A DNA stretch of 64,000 nucleotides from Plotosus lineatus (taxonomy: Eukaryota > Chordata > Actinopteri > Siluriformes > Plotosidae). Position numbers and translations under genes: made by a program. The stretch is taken from positions 16,668,501 to 16,732,500 of the forward strand of contig CM045733.1 in assembly GCA_024760905.1 (NCBI GenBank), read 5' to 3'. Shown here one piece after another: positions 41,195 through 52,780 of the stretch. The notes under the pieces were generated by a model. That model searched no databases, was not told the DNA's origin, and saw only the letters and a program-made list of their open reading frames with translations. The stretch's first letter is position 1; each line of letters starts with the position of its first letter.

Positions 41195-42767
41195 CTGGTT
41201 CTCAAAAAATTAGCATATTGTGATAAAGTTCATTATTTTCTTTAATGTACTGATAAACATTAGACTTTCATATATTTTAGATTCATTACACAACCAACTG
41301 AAGTAGTTCAAGCCTTTTATTGTTTTAATATTGATCATATTGGCAAAAAGTAAAGAAAAAACAAAAATCCCTATCTCAAAAAATTAGCATATTTCATCCG
41401 ACCAATAAAAGTGTTTTTAATACAAAAAAAGTTAACCTTCAAATAATTATGTTCAGTTATGCACTCAATACTTGGTCGGGAATCTTTTTGCAGAAATGAC
41501 TGCTTCAATGCGGCGTGGCATGGAGGCACTCAGCCTGTGGCACTGTTGAGGTGTTACGGAGGCCCAGGATGCTTAGATAGCGGCCTTAAGCTCATCCACA
41601 GTGTTGGGCCTGGTGTCTCTCAACTTTCTCTTCACAATATCCCACAGATTCTCTATGGGGTTCAGGTCAGGAGAGTTGGCAGGCCATTTGAGCACAGTAA
41701 TACCATGGTCAGTAAACCATTTAGCAGTGGTTTTGGCACTGTGAGCAGGTGCCAGGTCATACTGAAAAACGAAAATATTCATCTACATAAAGCTTTTCAG
41801 CAGATGGAAGCATGAAGTGCTCCACAGTCTCCTGATAGCTAGCTGCATTGACCCTGCCCTTGATAAAACACAGTGGATCAACACCAGCAGGTGACATGGC
41901 ACCCCAGACCATCACTGACTGTGGGTACTTGACACTGGACTTCAGGAATTTTGGCATTTCCTTCTCCCCAGTCTTCCTCCAGACTCTGGCACCTTGATTT
42001 CCGAATGACATGCAAAATTTGCTTTCATCCGAAAAAAGTACTTTGGACCACTGAGCAACAGTCCAGTGCTGCTTCTCTGTAGCCCAGGTCAGCCGCTTCT
42101 GCCGCTGTTTCTGGTTCAAAAGTAGCTTGACCTGGGCAATGCGGCACCTGTAGCCCAGTCCACTGCTTCCACAGGTCCCCCAAGGTCTGGAATCGGCCCT
42201 TCTCCACAATCTTCCTCAGGGTCCGGTCGCCTCTTCTGGTTGTGCAGCGTTTTCTGCCACACTTTTTCCTTCCCACAGACGTCCCACTGAGGTGGCTTGA
42301 TACAGCACTCTGGGAACAGCCTATTCGCTCAGAGATTTCTTTCTGTGTCTTACCCTCTTTCTTGAGGGTGTCAATGATAGCCTTCTGGACAGCAGTCAGG
42401 TCGGCAGTCTTACCCATGATTGCGGTTTTGAGTAATGAACCAGGCTGGGAGTTTTTAAAAGCCTCAGGGATCTTTTGCAGGTGTTTAGAGTTAATTGGTT
42501 GATTCAGATGATTAGGTTAATAGCTCGTTTAGACTACCTGAACATGATATGCAAATTTTTTGAGATAGGAATATTGGGTTTTCATGAGTTGTATGCCAAA
42601 ATCATCAGCATTAAAACAATAAAAGACCTGAAATATTTCAGTTGGTGTGCAATGAATCTAAAATATATATATATTTTTTTTTTATTTTTTTTTTTTTTTT
42701 TTTTTAATCAGTATATTACAGAAAATAATTAACTTTATCACAATATGCTAATTTTTTGAGAAGGACG
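41195..42767 (-). mobile_element. Tc1-like transposon, near-complete with doubled inverted repeats
   Basis: About 1.57 kb. Outer ends TCTCAAAAAATTAGCATATT (from 41200) and AATATGCTAATTTTTTGAGA (to 42761) are inverted; a second inner copy of the motif occurs on each side (near 41375-41395 and 42551-42567), the IR/DR layout of Tc1-like elements. The minus-strand transposase is nearly whole but in three frames: N-terminal paired-like helix-turn-helix (KTQKEISERIGCSQSAVSSH), catalytic FSDESKF, YDLAPAHSAKTT and SPDLNPIENLWDIVKRKL (D, D, E with the expected spacing). At least two frameshifts, near 42140-42200 and 41780. Confidence 0.92.
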
Positions 42768-42802
42768 TGTGTGTGTGTGTGTGTATCTATGTATGCAAAT
42801 AT

Positions 42803-42929
42803 ACTAAATAAGTACTCAACCTTCACTTGCTCACTTGAAAGATCGGAAGTTCGGATAAGCCGCGCTTTGTCTCTCACAAGCACCATCCGTCACTTGTGAC
42901 AAGCGCCTACTTTCAGTGGAGTGCATCAC
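42803..42929. mobile_element. Foldback element, single arm
   Basis: CAACCTTCACTTGCTCACTT, GAAAGATCGGAAGTTCGGAT and GCGCCTACTTTCAGTGGAG match the right arm of the foldback elements at 27.85 and 48.02 kb. The left arm is missing. Confidence 0.8.
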
Positions 42930-42957
42930 ATATTTGATTATAATTCTCTGCAATATA

Positions 42958-44815
42958 CAGTTGTGTTCAAAGTAATATCAATCAGACACCACTACCCTGA
43001 TCAATCACTATTTTTGGTAGAAATTATATTTATATATGTCAAATGATTTACTGGCAGGTTTAGTAAATAGAAATCCAACGGACCCAACAGTCATGACATG
43101 CAAGCTGCTGATTCAGTGTATTTGAATCACTAATCGAAAGCTGCATTTTTAAAATAATAGAGATGTGGAGTTCAATTAGTGACGTCATTCATTCTCTGAA
43201 AAACAGGTGCCAACCATTTCCCTTTATTTAAGGAAAGAAGGCAGCAAATATTGTACATGTTGGTTATAGAGCAGCTCTCTCTGAAAGTAATAGGAAAATG
43301 GGTTGTTCCGGACGTTCCAAAAATGAAAAAATGTGATGAAAAAGTTGATAGGAGAGGGTAAAATGTATAAAGTGAAGAAAATAAGAGACTGTTCAGCTAA
43401 AATGATCCCAAATGCTTTAAAATGGCGATCAACACTGGAAAGACATGGAAGAAAGTGAAAAATTACCATTCAAATGGATCAAAGACGAAACAAAATGGCA
43501 AGGACTCTGTCAACACTCAGCTCCAGGAAGATCAAAGAAGGTCTAAAGTTTCCCGTGAGTACTGGTACAATTAGAAGATGCCTATATTCCAAGCTGCTCA
43601 CAAGAAGCCCGGGCAAAGTCCCACTTTTGGTTTGGGGGGGTGGCGTGCTGAAGAGGATACAATTTGTCAAAGAGCACATTAACTGGCCTGAAGAGAAAGG
43701 GCACAACATCTTATGGACTGATGAAAGTAAGTTTGTTCTTTTTGGGTCTAGTGGCTGGAGACAGTTTGTCAGACGAGTCACATGCACTGAATGCAAACCA
43801 CAGTACACTGTGAAGGCAGTGAAGCATGGGGGCGCCAGCATCATGGTATGGGGATATTTCTCACACTATGATGTTGGACTTATTTATCGCATCCCAGGGA
43901 TCATGGATCAGTTTGAATACATCAGAAGATTTGAAGAGTTCATGCTGCCTTATGTTAAAGAGGAAATGCACTTGAAATGGGTGCTCCAACAGGACAACGA
44001 CCCCAATCGCAACATCTTGGTTCCAGACCAACAAGATTGATGTTATGGAGCGGCAGCCCAATCTTCAGACCTTAATCCAATAGAAAACTTGTGGAGTGAC
44101 ATCAAAAATGCAGTTTGAGACAAACCTGAGAAATGCAGAAGGTCTGTGGAATGTAGTCTAATCATCCTGTACTGGAACATCTGTTTAAAGGTGCCAGAAG
44201 TTGGTTTACTCCATGCAACACGTTTTTCAGTTTATACAGTGAAGGTTTTTAAAGAAGTTTATAAAGAAGAAAGGGGACACTGAATATTAGGCTGCTGAAA
44301 AAATAGAACTTTTCTTCAATTTCTTTAAATTAATAAAACATTTAATATTTTTATTTATATTTTGATTTGGAATACAATGTGCCATGTTCCCATGGGGCAG
44401 TGGTGGTCTAGTGGTTAGGGCGCAGGATCGCTGATCCTAAGGTTGGGGTTTCGAGTCCCCACAGGGTTGTCACTGTCCCCCCCCAGTACAGCTAATGGGG
44501 TTATCAAAGGCAGGCCATGTCTCTCACTGTCTATGGTGAGAGGCATGTAAAAGAACCATTGCTGACTTTCGTAAAGAGTACGCTGAAAAATCGTCAGTGT
44601 GTTTCTATGACCTGGAGAGGGATGGGCTCCGCCAGGCCAAATCAGCCCAAGTCTCGTCATGAAGGCGCCCCCAACGACATCCTCGGATGTTAAGGGATAA
44701 GTGAAGTGAAGAAGTGCAGTGTTCCCAGTGCATTTGTGTATGGAAATAAAAGCTTTTATAAGGATTTTGAGCTTTATTCACTTTAAGCATGCAACTATTA
44801 TTTTGAACACAACTG
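42958..44815 (+). mobile_element. Tc1-like transposon, second type, degenerate
   Basis: Ends CAGTTGTGTTCAAAGTAATA and TATTATTTTGAACACAACTG, TA on both sides (42956-42957, 44816-44817). The transposase frame 43474-44040 contains RKIKEGLKFPVSTGTIRR, ILWTDESKFVLFG, HGGASIMVWGYFS and QQDNDPNRN; after a frameshift, SDLNPIENLWSDIKNAV (44060-44118). About 1.55 kb without the nested SINE at 44393-44713. Confidence 0.92.
44393..44713 (+). repeat. SINE-A with tail iii, target-site duplication, inside Tc1
   Basis: Head GGGCAGTGGTGGTCTAGTGG, B-box-like GGTTTCGAGTCCC, body, then tail iii (AGGGATGGGCTCCGCCAGGC, CCAAATCAGCCCAAGTCTCG, TAAGGGATAAGTGAAG). Flanks GTGCCATGTTCCCA (44379-44392) and GTGCAGTGTTCCCA (44714-44727): 14 bp, two mismatches. 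Confidence 0.88.
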
Positions 44816-44817
44816 TA

Positions 44818-46385
44818 GGTTATGTTTAACCTCATTTTGTTTTTGCACCTGTGAGTGTAATTATGTAAAAAAGCTCTGTGGAAAGTTTCAGGGAATCTAT
44901 TAGAGGTTGGGCTTTTAACCAGGAAAACCTGAGTTCTATACAGAATCCAGAACCAGCAATTTATTTATTTTTATTCTTTGTCAACATGGGCTTGCTTATT
45001 ATGGATGTATGGGGTTAGTAGAAGAAATGGTTAAATGCTTTATTTTATTTATTTTTTAACTTTGTAAAGCTGCTTTGTAAAAAATACTACATAAATAAAA
45101 GCAAATTGTCAATTTCTTGGGGTATGTAATATTACAGCAGCTCCAGCAGGACTGCTGTGCACTTTACTATTTTGTGTGTGTGTGTGTATTTTCATAAAAT
45201 TCCTTTCGGAGGTTCTGAATTTGGACAAGGAAGTCTCCTTTTTATTTATTTGATAATCCAAGTCATTCTGGATCAAGTAATTTTTTTTTTTTTTAAGCAT
45301 TGTAAAAGAGAAATTTGAGATTTTACACTGTAGCATGATGTCCAGAATTTTAGTAATTTGAGAGAATCATGAGAAGCATTGAATTTTGTTTGATTGAATC
45401 CATGGGTGTTGGCACCTGGAAGGAAATATGGATTTTCGTCAAATAAAAATGCCAAGGTTTTTTTTTTTTTTTTTTTTTTTTTTGTTTTTTTTTTTAAACA
45501 TCAAAGTAACGGCAATTATACAGTATAAATGCTTTTTGGGCACCTGAAGCCTTCTGTAGCAATTTGTCATGATTAGCTTGCCTTAGTTCAGTCTCGGGCG
45601 TGTTCGTGTGTTGTTGCACTGTCTAAGAAATCCGAACGTTGCCGAACTATCTTGGTAACTAGATTTATCAATATTCATGAATGCTTACTTTCCGAAAGGT
45701 TTAAAAAAAACAAAAAACATTGAAGTCTGGCAAGTATAATGCCAAATTTTCTGGAAATCGGTGCATCTAAAGCAGATATTAGACTAGGCAGTGGTATAAA
45801 AAAAAAAATTAGCAAGATGACTGGTTAAAGCAAACCTACAATTTTGGAAAGCCTGTCAGCACATGGTTTCGTAAGTTAGCAGACAAGCCAGGAGTTGCAT
45901 TTTATTTATTGTCAGCAAGATATTAGATAGAATAGAAAGGTGCTACTGAAGCACACAAACAATGATAAAACACACCAAAAAGCCGTCCGCCAGCAAGCAC
46001 TGACACAAACTTTGCCTGGTTAGTACATTTATTTATTTCATGAAAATGGGTAACTTTAATGTTAGATCCTCCTTGTGATGTTGCAATGGAATATATATCT
46101 GCTGCAAAAATGTGGATGACTATTTGGCATGGCTGGACAGTTATACTATGATGTGTTTGCAGCATTTGATAAACTAGTTAAAACATTAATGAACAGTCTT
46201 GAAAATGGTGTTCTATGAATATTTGAAATATTTCAATGTTCATATATGCAAACAGTAATGAAAAATGTTGATTCATTATCACTATGTAGTCCATGGCATA
46301 GTAAAATACCTGACTATTACCTATTGTGGTACTTTACCCATATAGGAATTCAAAGATGTTCTCAAACCATTAAAATGATTATGTA
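44818..46385. other. Unassigned part of mkrn1 intron 2
   Basis: AT-rich with long poly(T) runs near 45282-45296 and 45460-45495. No gene or element recognised in about 1.5 kb. Confidence 0.4.
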
Positions 46386-48003
46386 CAGTAGGCCCTTGAC
46401 ATTCGCGGGGGTACGGTTCCGGGCATTCCCGCGAATCGAGATAATCCGCGAGTTCTGTGCCTGTAAGTAAAACCCCATGTATGACCTCACATGTGCGAAT
46501 CAGCAGCTGTAAGTAGAATGCTATGTATCCATTACATGCGCTAAAATCTGCTTCTTAAACACATTCTATAGACAGTCTTTCTCATTAATACAGTATTAAT
46601 GTAGTAAAATGTAGTAATGATTAAGAAAAACTTTTCAATTTTTACTGTTATATTTATTGATGCTAAAATATATAAACATTATACAGCATACGCATAGGGG
46701 GCAGTGGTGGTCTAGTGGTATAGGGCGCTGGATCGCTGAGCCAAAGGTTGGGGGTTCAAGTCCCACTCTCCACAAGATTTGTCACAGTCCCCCCCAGTGC
46801 AGCTAACTGGGTTATCAAAGGCGGGCCATGTCTCTCACTGTCTATGGTGAGAGGCATGTAAAAGAACCATTGCTGACTTTCGTAAAAAGTAGGCTGCAAA
46901 GTCGTCAGCGTGTTTCTGTCCCTTACTAAAAAGGGTTGTGACAGGAAGGGCATCCGACGTAAAAACCTCTGCCAAATCAAAACGTGCGAATCAAATGATT
47001 CGCTGTGGCGACTCCCGAGTAAAAGGGAAAAAGCCGAAAGGAAGACAGACATACAGCATACGCATAAAACACCTTTCAGTGCATTCTGTTTATAAACACA
47101 CAGCACTGTAGTTTTCAAAAATGGCCACTAGAGAAACGTACTGTTGCATGACACGACTGAATTCAGGTATTAACTGCATTAAGTCTGAGCAGCTCGGCCA
47201 CACATTCCCAACCGGAGCCGAAGTACAAAACAGAATTTTAGCGTGATAGAGTAAGAGACGTTACAAACCAGAGAAGCTGTGATGTTGATGTGAATTAATC
47301 CTCTGGCGCAGAGCTGAGCGTGCTTTTGTTTATTGGGAGTAAATGAGAATAGTGAATCCAGGTGTGTGCTCCCAGCAGCTCAGCTGCGCCCCTCAGGAAG
47401 TAAACAGTGAGAGGCACAGTGCCAAAATCAAAGTCCTCCAAAACACAGACCATAACAAAAAGGACATAAAAGAACAAGAAATATAATAAATTGGATAAAC
47501 AAAACACAATGAGAAACATGCTACACCACAGTAAACAAAATATAACACACAAACATTTTAAACATTACCTTAGGTCATGTACTGGAATAATAATTAAAAA
47601 AAGACTTTAATAGTGAAGTGTTTTACAATAGTTCAAAGGATTACTGTATTCCTCTTCAGCAATGACGTGACTTCAGAGGAAACTGTCGTTTCTTCCGGAG
47701 AAAGTCTTATTTCTTCAGAAGAGACATCCAACTTCATTATCTTTTTCTGGTGCTTAAGCAGGCATTTGAGTGACATCATAGAACTTAACTGGTTAACTTA
47801 ACAAGAACTTAACTTAAAACACACTGAAATAGGCTCATTGCCAACTTGTGCACGACTGATGAAAAAGGGGCGTTACATCACCTCAACCAATCAGCAGGAA
47901 GGAGGACAGCCATTGGCTGAATTTGAATCACGTGCGAGCTGCTCGGCAGGCCGTGAATACTCAAACCGCAAATGCAAAACCGCGAAGAGTCAAGGGCCTA
48001 CTG
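46386..48003. mobile_element. Tigger-like nonautonomous transposon, family T3
   Basis: Ends CAGTAGGCCCTTGACATTCG (left) and CGAAGAGTCAAGGGCCTACTG (right, last 20 bases), TA on both sides (46384-46385, 48004-48005). About 1.25 kb without the SINE-A at 46697-47050. No transposase frame. Confidence 0.9.
46697..47050 (+). repeat. SINE-A full-length copy, perfect 16-bp target-site duplication
   Basis: 354 bp, all modules present: head (GGTCTAGTGGTATAGGGCGC; GGGTTCAAGTCCC), body, RTE-leader-like block at 46932-46975, and RTE-type 3' end at 46995-47043. Flanks ATACAGCATACGCATA at 46681-46696 and 47051-47066 are identical. The best-delimited copy, and a good family reference. Confidence 0.95.
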
Positions 48004-48019
48004 TATCTTGACCATATAT

Positions 48020-48270
48020 GTGAGGTGCTCAATCGAAAGTAGGCACTTGTTGCATGCGACACACGGAGCTTGTGAGACAAAGCGCAGCTTATCCGGACTT
48101 CCGATCTTTCAAGTGAGCAAGTGCGCATTGAATACTTGTTTAGTATTCAACGTGCACTTGCTTGCTTGAAAGATCGGAAGTCTGGATAAGCCGCGCTTCG
48201 TCTCACAAGCTCCGTGTGTGACACGTCAAGTGACTTGCGACAATCGCCTACTTTCGGTGGAGCGCGTCAC
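48020..48270. mobile_element. Foldback (palindromic) element, copy 2, full length
   Basis: 251 bp with arms of roughly 120-125 bp that pair along nearly their whole length (CTTCCGATCTTTCAAG left, CTTGAAAGATCGGAAG right; ends GTGAGGTGCTCAATCGAAAG and CTTTCGGTGGAGCGCGTCAC). ATAT lies on both sides, a possible 4-bp duplication. No coding capacity. It starts 16 bp after the end of T3. Confidence 0.9.
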
Positions 48271-48274
48271 ATAT

Positions 48275-48756
48275 GTGTTGAAATACTACTTGAATAGTCA
48301 CTGTTGTTTCATTTATAACCTTGTAAAATGGGTTCAGAAAGAACTAAGTTTTCTGGGAGTGACACTCCCCCAAGCCCGTTCTTACAGAAATGAGATACAC
48401 TCTCCTCGCGCTTCGCACACCTTGGGTTGCGAGCTCAAGGGGCTGCTACATGCCTTGCTAGTTCGCTCGGCTGCTTCGCAGCCTCAGCCTCCGGCTTCAG
48501 TAAACTGAATGTACAGTAAACTGCTAACACCCATGATTGAATCATGATCTTGAGGGAACTTGGTGGAATCATAATGATCATGACAACATATTTGCCCGTC
48601 AGACAATTAGCTGCAATGCCGAAACTAGGAATTGTAGTAGTGTAGTAGAGTAAGTGTGTAAGAGACCTTGATGTGCCATCCTAGGGGGCCTTGATGAACT
48701 TGGAAAGATGATGCCATCAATTTCATCTCTTGGATGCACCCTGTCTCTTTTTGATT
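48275..48756. other. Unassigned part of mkrn1 intron 2
   Basis: No feature recognised. Confidence 0.4.
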
Positions 48757-48764
48757 CCCTAAGT

Positions 48765-49234
48765 TAGCGATGTCATTGACAATCGGAATATCGCCGATAT
48801 AATTGTCGATCTATAATCGATACCTGTAAAAGGGATATCGATACTTCTCACGTTATAGCTTCCTGTGTTCATGACAGCGTCTGTAGTAAATTCCATTTTC
48901 AATGACACCCCTAGTTAAATGGTAGGTCCCTCCTCTCTGTATGGTAAATGGTACGTCCCTGCTTCTAGTGTGCCGTCAGAGTGCGTGTTCTCAACAGCAG
49001 GGGAGCATTTTGAACAAGAAGAGACACTTCTCACCGGATAATGCAGATATGTGCATCATCTTGCATCATAATTATGAATTGTAAAAATGCATATCTCTGA
49101 AACTTTTCAATCTTAGTCTGTTCTATTTAATGCATTTATGGAACAGTACAGCAATATTCTAATGTATCGATACATCAGAAATGTTTTTTCATCAATATAT
49201 CGATATCAATAATAGATTTTCAATGCCACATCTA
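48765..49234. mobile_element. hAT-type nonautonomous transposon
   Basis: 470 bp. Ends TAGCGATGTCATTGACAATC (left) and GATTTTCAATGCCACATCTA (right) match inverted at 15 of 20 positions. Flanks CCCTAAGT (48757-48764) and TCCTAAGT (49235-49242) give an 8-bp duplication with one mismatch, the hAT signature. Inside are repeated ATCGAT-type motifs and another hAT-like end (TTTTCAATGACACCCCTAG near 48896-48914). No transposase. Confidence 0.75.
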
Positions 49235-49419
49235 TCCTAAGTGTGGTTAGAAATTGTGGAATCCCATTCCTTTTTGAATTGTAAAGGTCACTGATATTAT
49301 TCTCCAGTGTAAACTTAGTCGTATGATGGATTGCTAGGCTTGGTGGAGGTTTGCGCTCTCTTAGTTCTCTTGTTACTCGTGAAATGCTCTTAGATCTGCA
49401 ACAGTGTGCAACGTGAGGT

Positions 49420-51775
49420 GGAGAGATACCGACTAGGGATAGTCAGACTCATGTCAATGCATAGCTTGGTTTCTGAAACCATTCATCCCAAGAGGGGCTG
49501 TACCTTTATTCCATTCTGGAGTTGCTCATGGGGAGAGGCGGCGAGCTGGTGTGAGCATCCTGGACCCCTTCTTGGCGTCCACACGTTGGGGTTCTCCTCG
49601 GTTGACGAAAGGGTAGCATCCGCCTTCGGGTGGGGGGACGGGTCCTGACTGTTTGTGCTTATGCACTAAATGACTGTTCAGGGTACCCACCCTTCTTGGA
49701 GTCTTTAGGGGGATGTTGGAGAACGCTCCCCCTGAGGACTCACTCGGTGTCCTCGAAGACTTCAACGCCCATGGGAGTAACGATGGTGTTACCTGGAAGG
49801 GTGTGATTGTAAGTATGGGCTCTCCAATCTGAACCCGAATGGTGTTTTGTTGTTGGACTTCTGTGCTCGATACAGTTTGTCCATCACGAACACCATGTTC
49901 AAACATAAGGGTATTCATAAATGCACTTGGCCTAGGGTGTCTTGGTGCCGCAATTTGATAATTGACATTGTAGTCATGTCACCGGACTTGCGGCCACATT
50001 GCTGAGGCGGCAGCGCATAGCCGTGGCTGGAAGGTCATCGGTGCCTGCTGTGGCAGTAACCCCCGAACCTGGTGGTGGATACCTGCCGACCAGCTGAGAA
50101 AGGAGGCCTCTGGGACTCCGGAGGCAGCAAACAGGTACCGGCAGGCCAAACATGCTGCAGCTCGAGCTGTCCCTGATGCCAAATGTAGGGCGTAGGTGGA
50201 ATTTGGTGAGGGCCTGGAACATGATTATCGGTTGGCCTCAAAAAGGTTCTGGCCACCATCCCACACCTCAGGAAGAGGAAGCAGTTCTCCACAAATACTG
50301 TTTACAGTGGAAGTGGGGAGCTGCTTGCCTCAACTGGAGATGTCGTCAGGAGGTGGACGGAATACTTCTTCGAGGACCTCAATCCAACCAATGTGTCCTC
50401 CATGGAGGAGGAAGACTCTGTTGGTTTGGGAGGGGTGCACCATTCACTGGAGCTGAGGTTGCAGAGGGAGTCCAAAACCTTTGTGGTTTGGCTCCTGGGG
50501 GGGGGGGGGGGGTGAGATCTGCCCGGAATATCTCAGGGCTCTGGATGTTGTTGGACTGTTTGGATTGACACGTTTCTGCAACATTGCGTGGTCATTGGGG
50601 CTGTACCTCTGGATTGGCAAACTAGGGTAGTAGTCCCCTCCCTTTCTAAAAAGGAGACCAGAGGGTGTGTTCCAATTATTGTGGAATCACACTCCTTAAC
50701 ATCCTCATGTGTCTATGCAGGGTTGCTGTAGAGGAGGGTCCCGGCCAACAGTTGAACCTCGGATTCAGGAGGAACAATGTGGTTTTTGTCCTGGCTGTAG
50801 CACTCTTGACCAATTCTAAACACTCCACAGGATCTTTTGAGGGGGCATGGTAGTTTGCCCAATCTGGTCACATGTGTTTTATGGATTTGTAGAAGGCTTT
50901 CAAGTGTTCCTCGGGCCATCTTGTTTGGCGTGCTTCGGGAGTACTGCGTTCTGGACACATTGCTACAGGCCTTTGGGTCACTGTATCACCAGAGCCAGAG
51001 CTTTTGAAAATGTTGAGGTTCTCTTTGGGAATAATGAGGATGGATAGGATCAGTAATAAGCACATCAGAGGGACAGCACATGTAAGATGTTTTGGAGACC
51101 AAGTCAGAGAAGCTAGATTGAGATGGTTTGGACATGTACAGAGGAGGGATAGTGAAATATATTGGTAGTAGTTGGATGCTGAGGTTGGAACTACCAGGCA
51201 GAAGGCCCAGAGGAAGACCAAAGAGATGATTCATGGACGTGGTGAAGGCGGATATGAAGGCAGTTGGTGTAAGAGAAGAAGATGCAGAGGATAGGGTGAG
51301 ATGGAGGCAGATGATTCGCTGTGGCGACTCCTGAAGGGAACAGCCGAAAGGAAAAGATCACCAGAGCCAGAGCTTGCTTCACATTGAGTGACAGCAGGTT
51401 GAATTTGTTTTTGGTGAGGGTTGGAGTCTGCTGAGGCTGTCCTTTGTCACCGATTCTGTTCATAATTTTTATCGACAGAATTTATTGAGGAGGTTCTGGT
51501 TTGGTGGCCATTGGCTGTTGTCGATCTACATGCCAACCCTCACCTCTGGTCATAAGCATTGGGTAGTGACTGAAAGAAGATTGTAGATACAGGTGGCTGA
51601 AATGAGCTTCCATGGCTGGATGGCAGGGCTCTCTCTCCCTTAGAGGGAGAGTTAAAAACTCAGCTATTCGGGAGGAGCTAGGAGTAGAACCGCTGATCCT
51701 CGGCATTCAGAGGAGCCAGGTGAGGTGGCTCGGGCATCTGGTTAGAATGCCTCCCTGGCGTAGCTTTTTTTTTTT
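49420..51775 (+). mobile_element. Rex1-like LINE, degenerate long copy
   Basis: Translations in many frames follow a LINE protein: endonuclease (VLEDFNAHGSNDGVTWKG, NTMFKHKGIHKCTW, LIIDIVVMSPDLRPH), linker (FWPPSHTSGRGSSS-type text; GDVVRRWTEYFFEDLNPTN), RT (NCGITLLN; VDLEKAF-like FYGFVEGFQ at 50880), and 3' part (NSAIREELGVEPLILGIQRS, VRWLGHLVRMPP). Same family as the copy at 1.77 kb. Interrupted by an RTE fragment (51004-51356). It stops at a poly(T) run at 51766. Heavily mutated, thus old. Confidence 0.75.
51004..51356 (+). mobile_element. RTE LINE 3' fragment nested in the Rex1-like LINE, 19-bp TSD
   Basis: 353-bp 5'-truncated RTE copy (RT C-terminal region, then GATTCGCTGTGGCGACTCCT and AGCCGAAAGGAAAAG). 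Flanks ATCACCAGAGCCAGAGCTT at 50985-51003 and 51357-51375 are identical over 19 bp. Confidence 0.95.
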
Positions 51776-52763
51776 TTTTTTTTTTTTTGTATCAGTTTTG
51801 TATTTCCACATAATGGAGAGCCACTGTGCGTCCATGTCACTGCACATCTCGGTTTTACTAACCCCACATGAACAATATCAAGCCACAACCGTTTTCCACC
51901 ACAGGAATAAAAAAAAAAAAAATAGAATGTACAGTAAATGCTCAAAGCCTGAAGAGCTCTTCCTATTTAGACAGTCTTGGTCACTTGTATGTATCACCAT
52001 GACGATATGGTGAACTGGTGTCCCTGTCGGGCACGCATTTTTGTTGTTGTGGTTTTTATTATTAGAAATCACTGTAAAAAGTAGAAAAAAGAAGAAACCT
52101 ATGCTTCTACCTAGATAACACATGGGAGTCACTGAACATTGTAAGTAGAGCAGATTACAATCCTCTTTGAAAATACATTCACTAGACCCTTTTTGTACTG
52201 CAGGTAATGCCTTCTTCAGTATGTTGGTTATCTGTGGGAAATACAGGGCAGCTTGTGAAAGGTTTACTCAGCAGTGCATCACGAGTACACTATGTAAAAA
52301 GTTGGTGTTCTATTTATTATGGTAATATTTTAAAGCATAGCCTGATATATATCTCCACTTTCACTCCAACACTACTGCAAAGCACATCAATAACACTGCC
52401 TTCCCTTTTCAAATCGCATGCTCACATCTATCATGAAGCCCCCTTTTTTTTTTTTTTTGTATGCCACAGAAATACTACAATATACTATACATAATAAATT
52501 TTGTTTTAATGACAGTGACCAAGTTTTAGTAGTATGGCTAAACGTGCCCCAGCTTCTGATGTAAGCGGGTCTTGATTCTAGGCCAGTAATGAGTTAGTGG
52601 CATTCTGGGACCTGTTTTTTTTTTTTTTTTTCTTTTCTTCTTCTGGCTGAGAACTGGAAATGCAAAGAACTGTTCCAAAACGGCCTGGGAAGTGTTCTGG
52701 TGACAAGAAAGACCTGTGTGGTCCACTGTGATGTGATCCTAGGATAGGCTCTCGATCCTTGCC
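51776..52763. other. Unassigned part of mkrn1 intron 2
   Basis: Poly(T) and poly(A) runs; no gene or element recognised. Confidence 0.4.
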
Positions 52764-52780
52764 AGACTAAAGCGTTTACT

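Noticed and set aside
49406..50568. Separate genes in the 49.4-50.6 kb frames
   Set aside because: The frames are shifted pieces of a Rex1-like LINE polyprotein.
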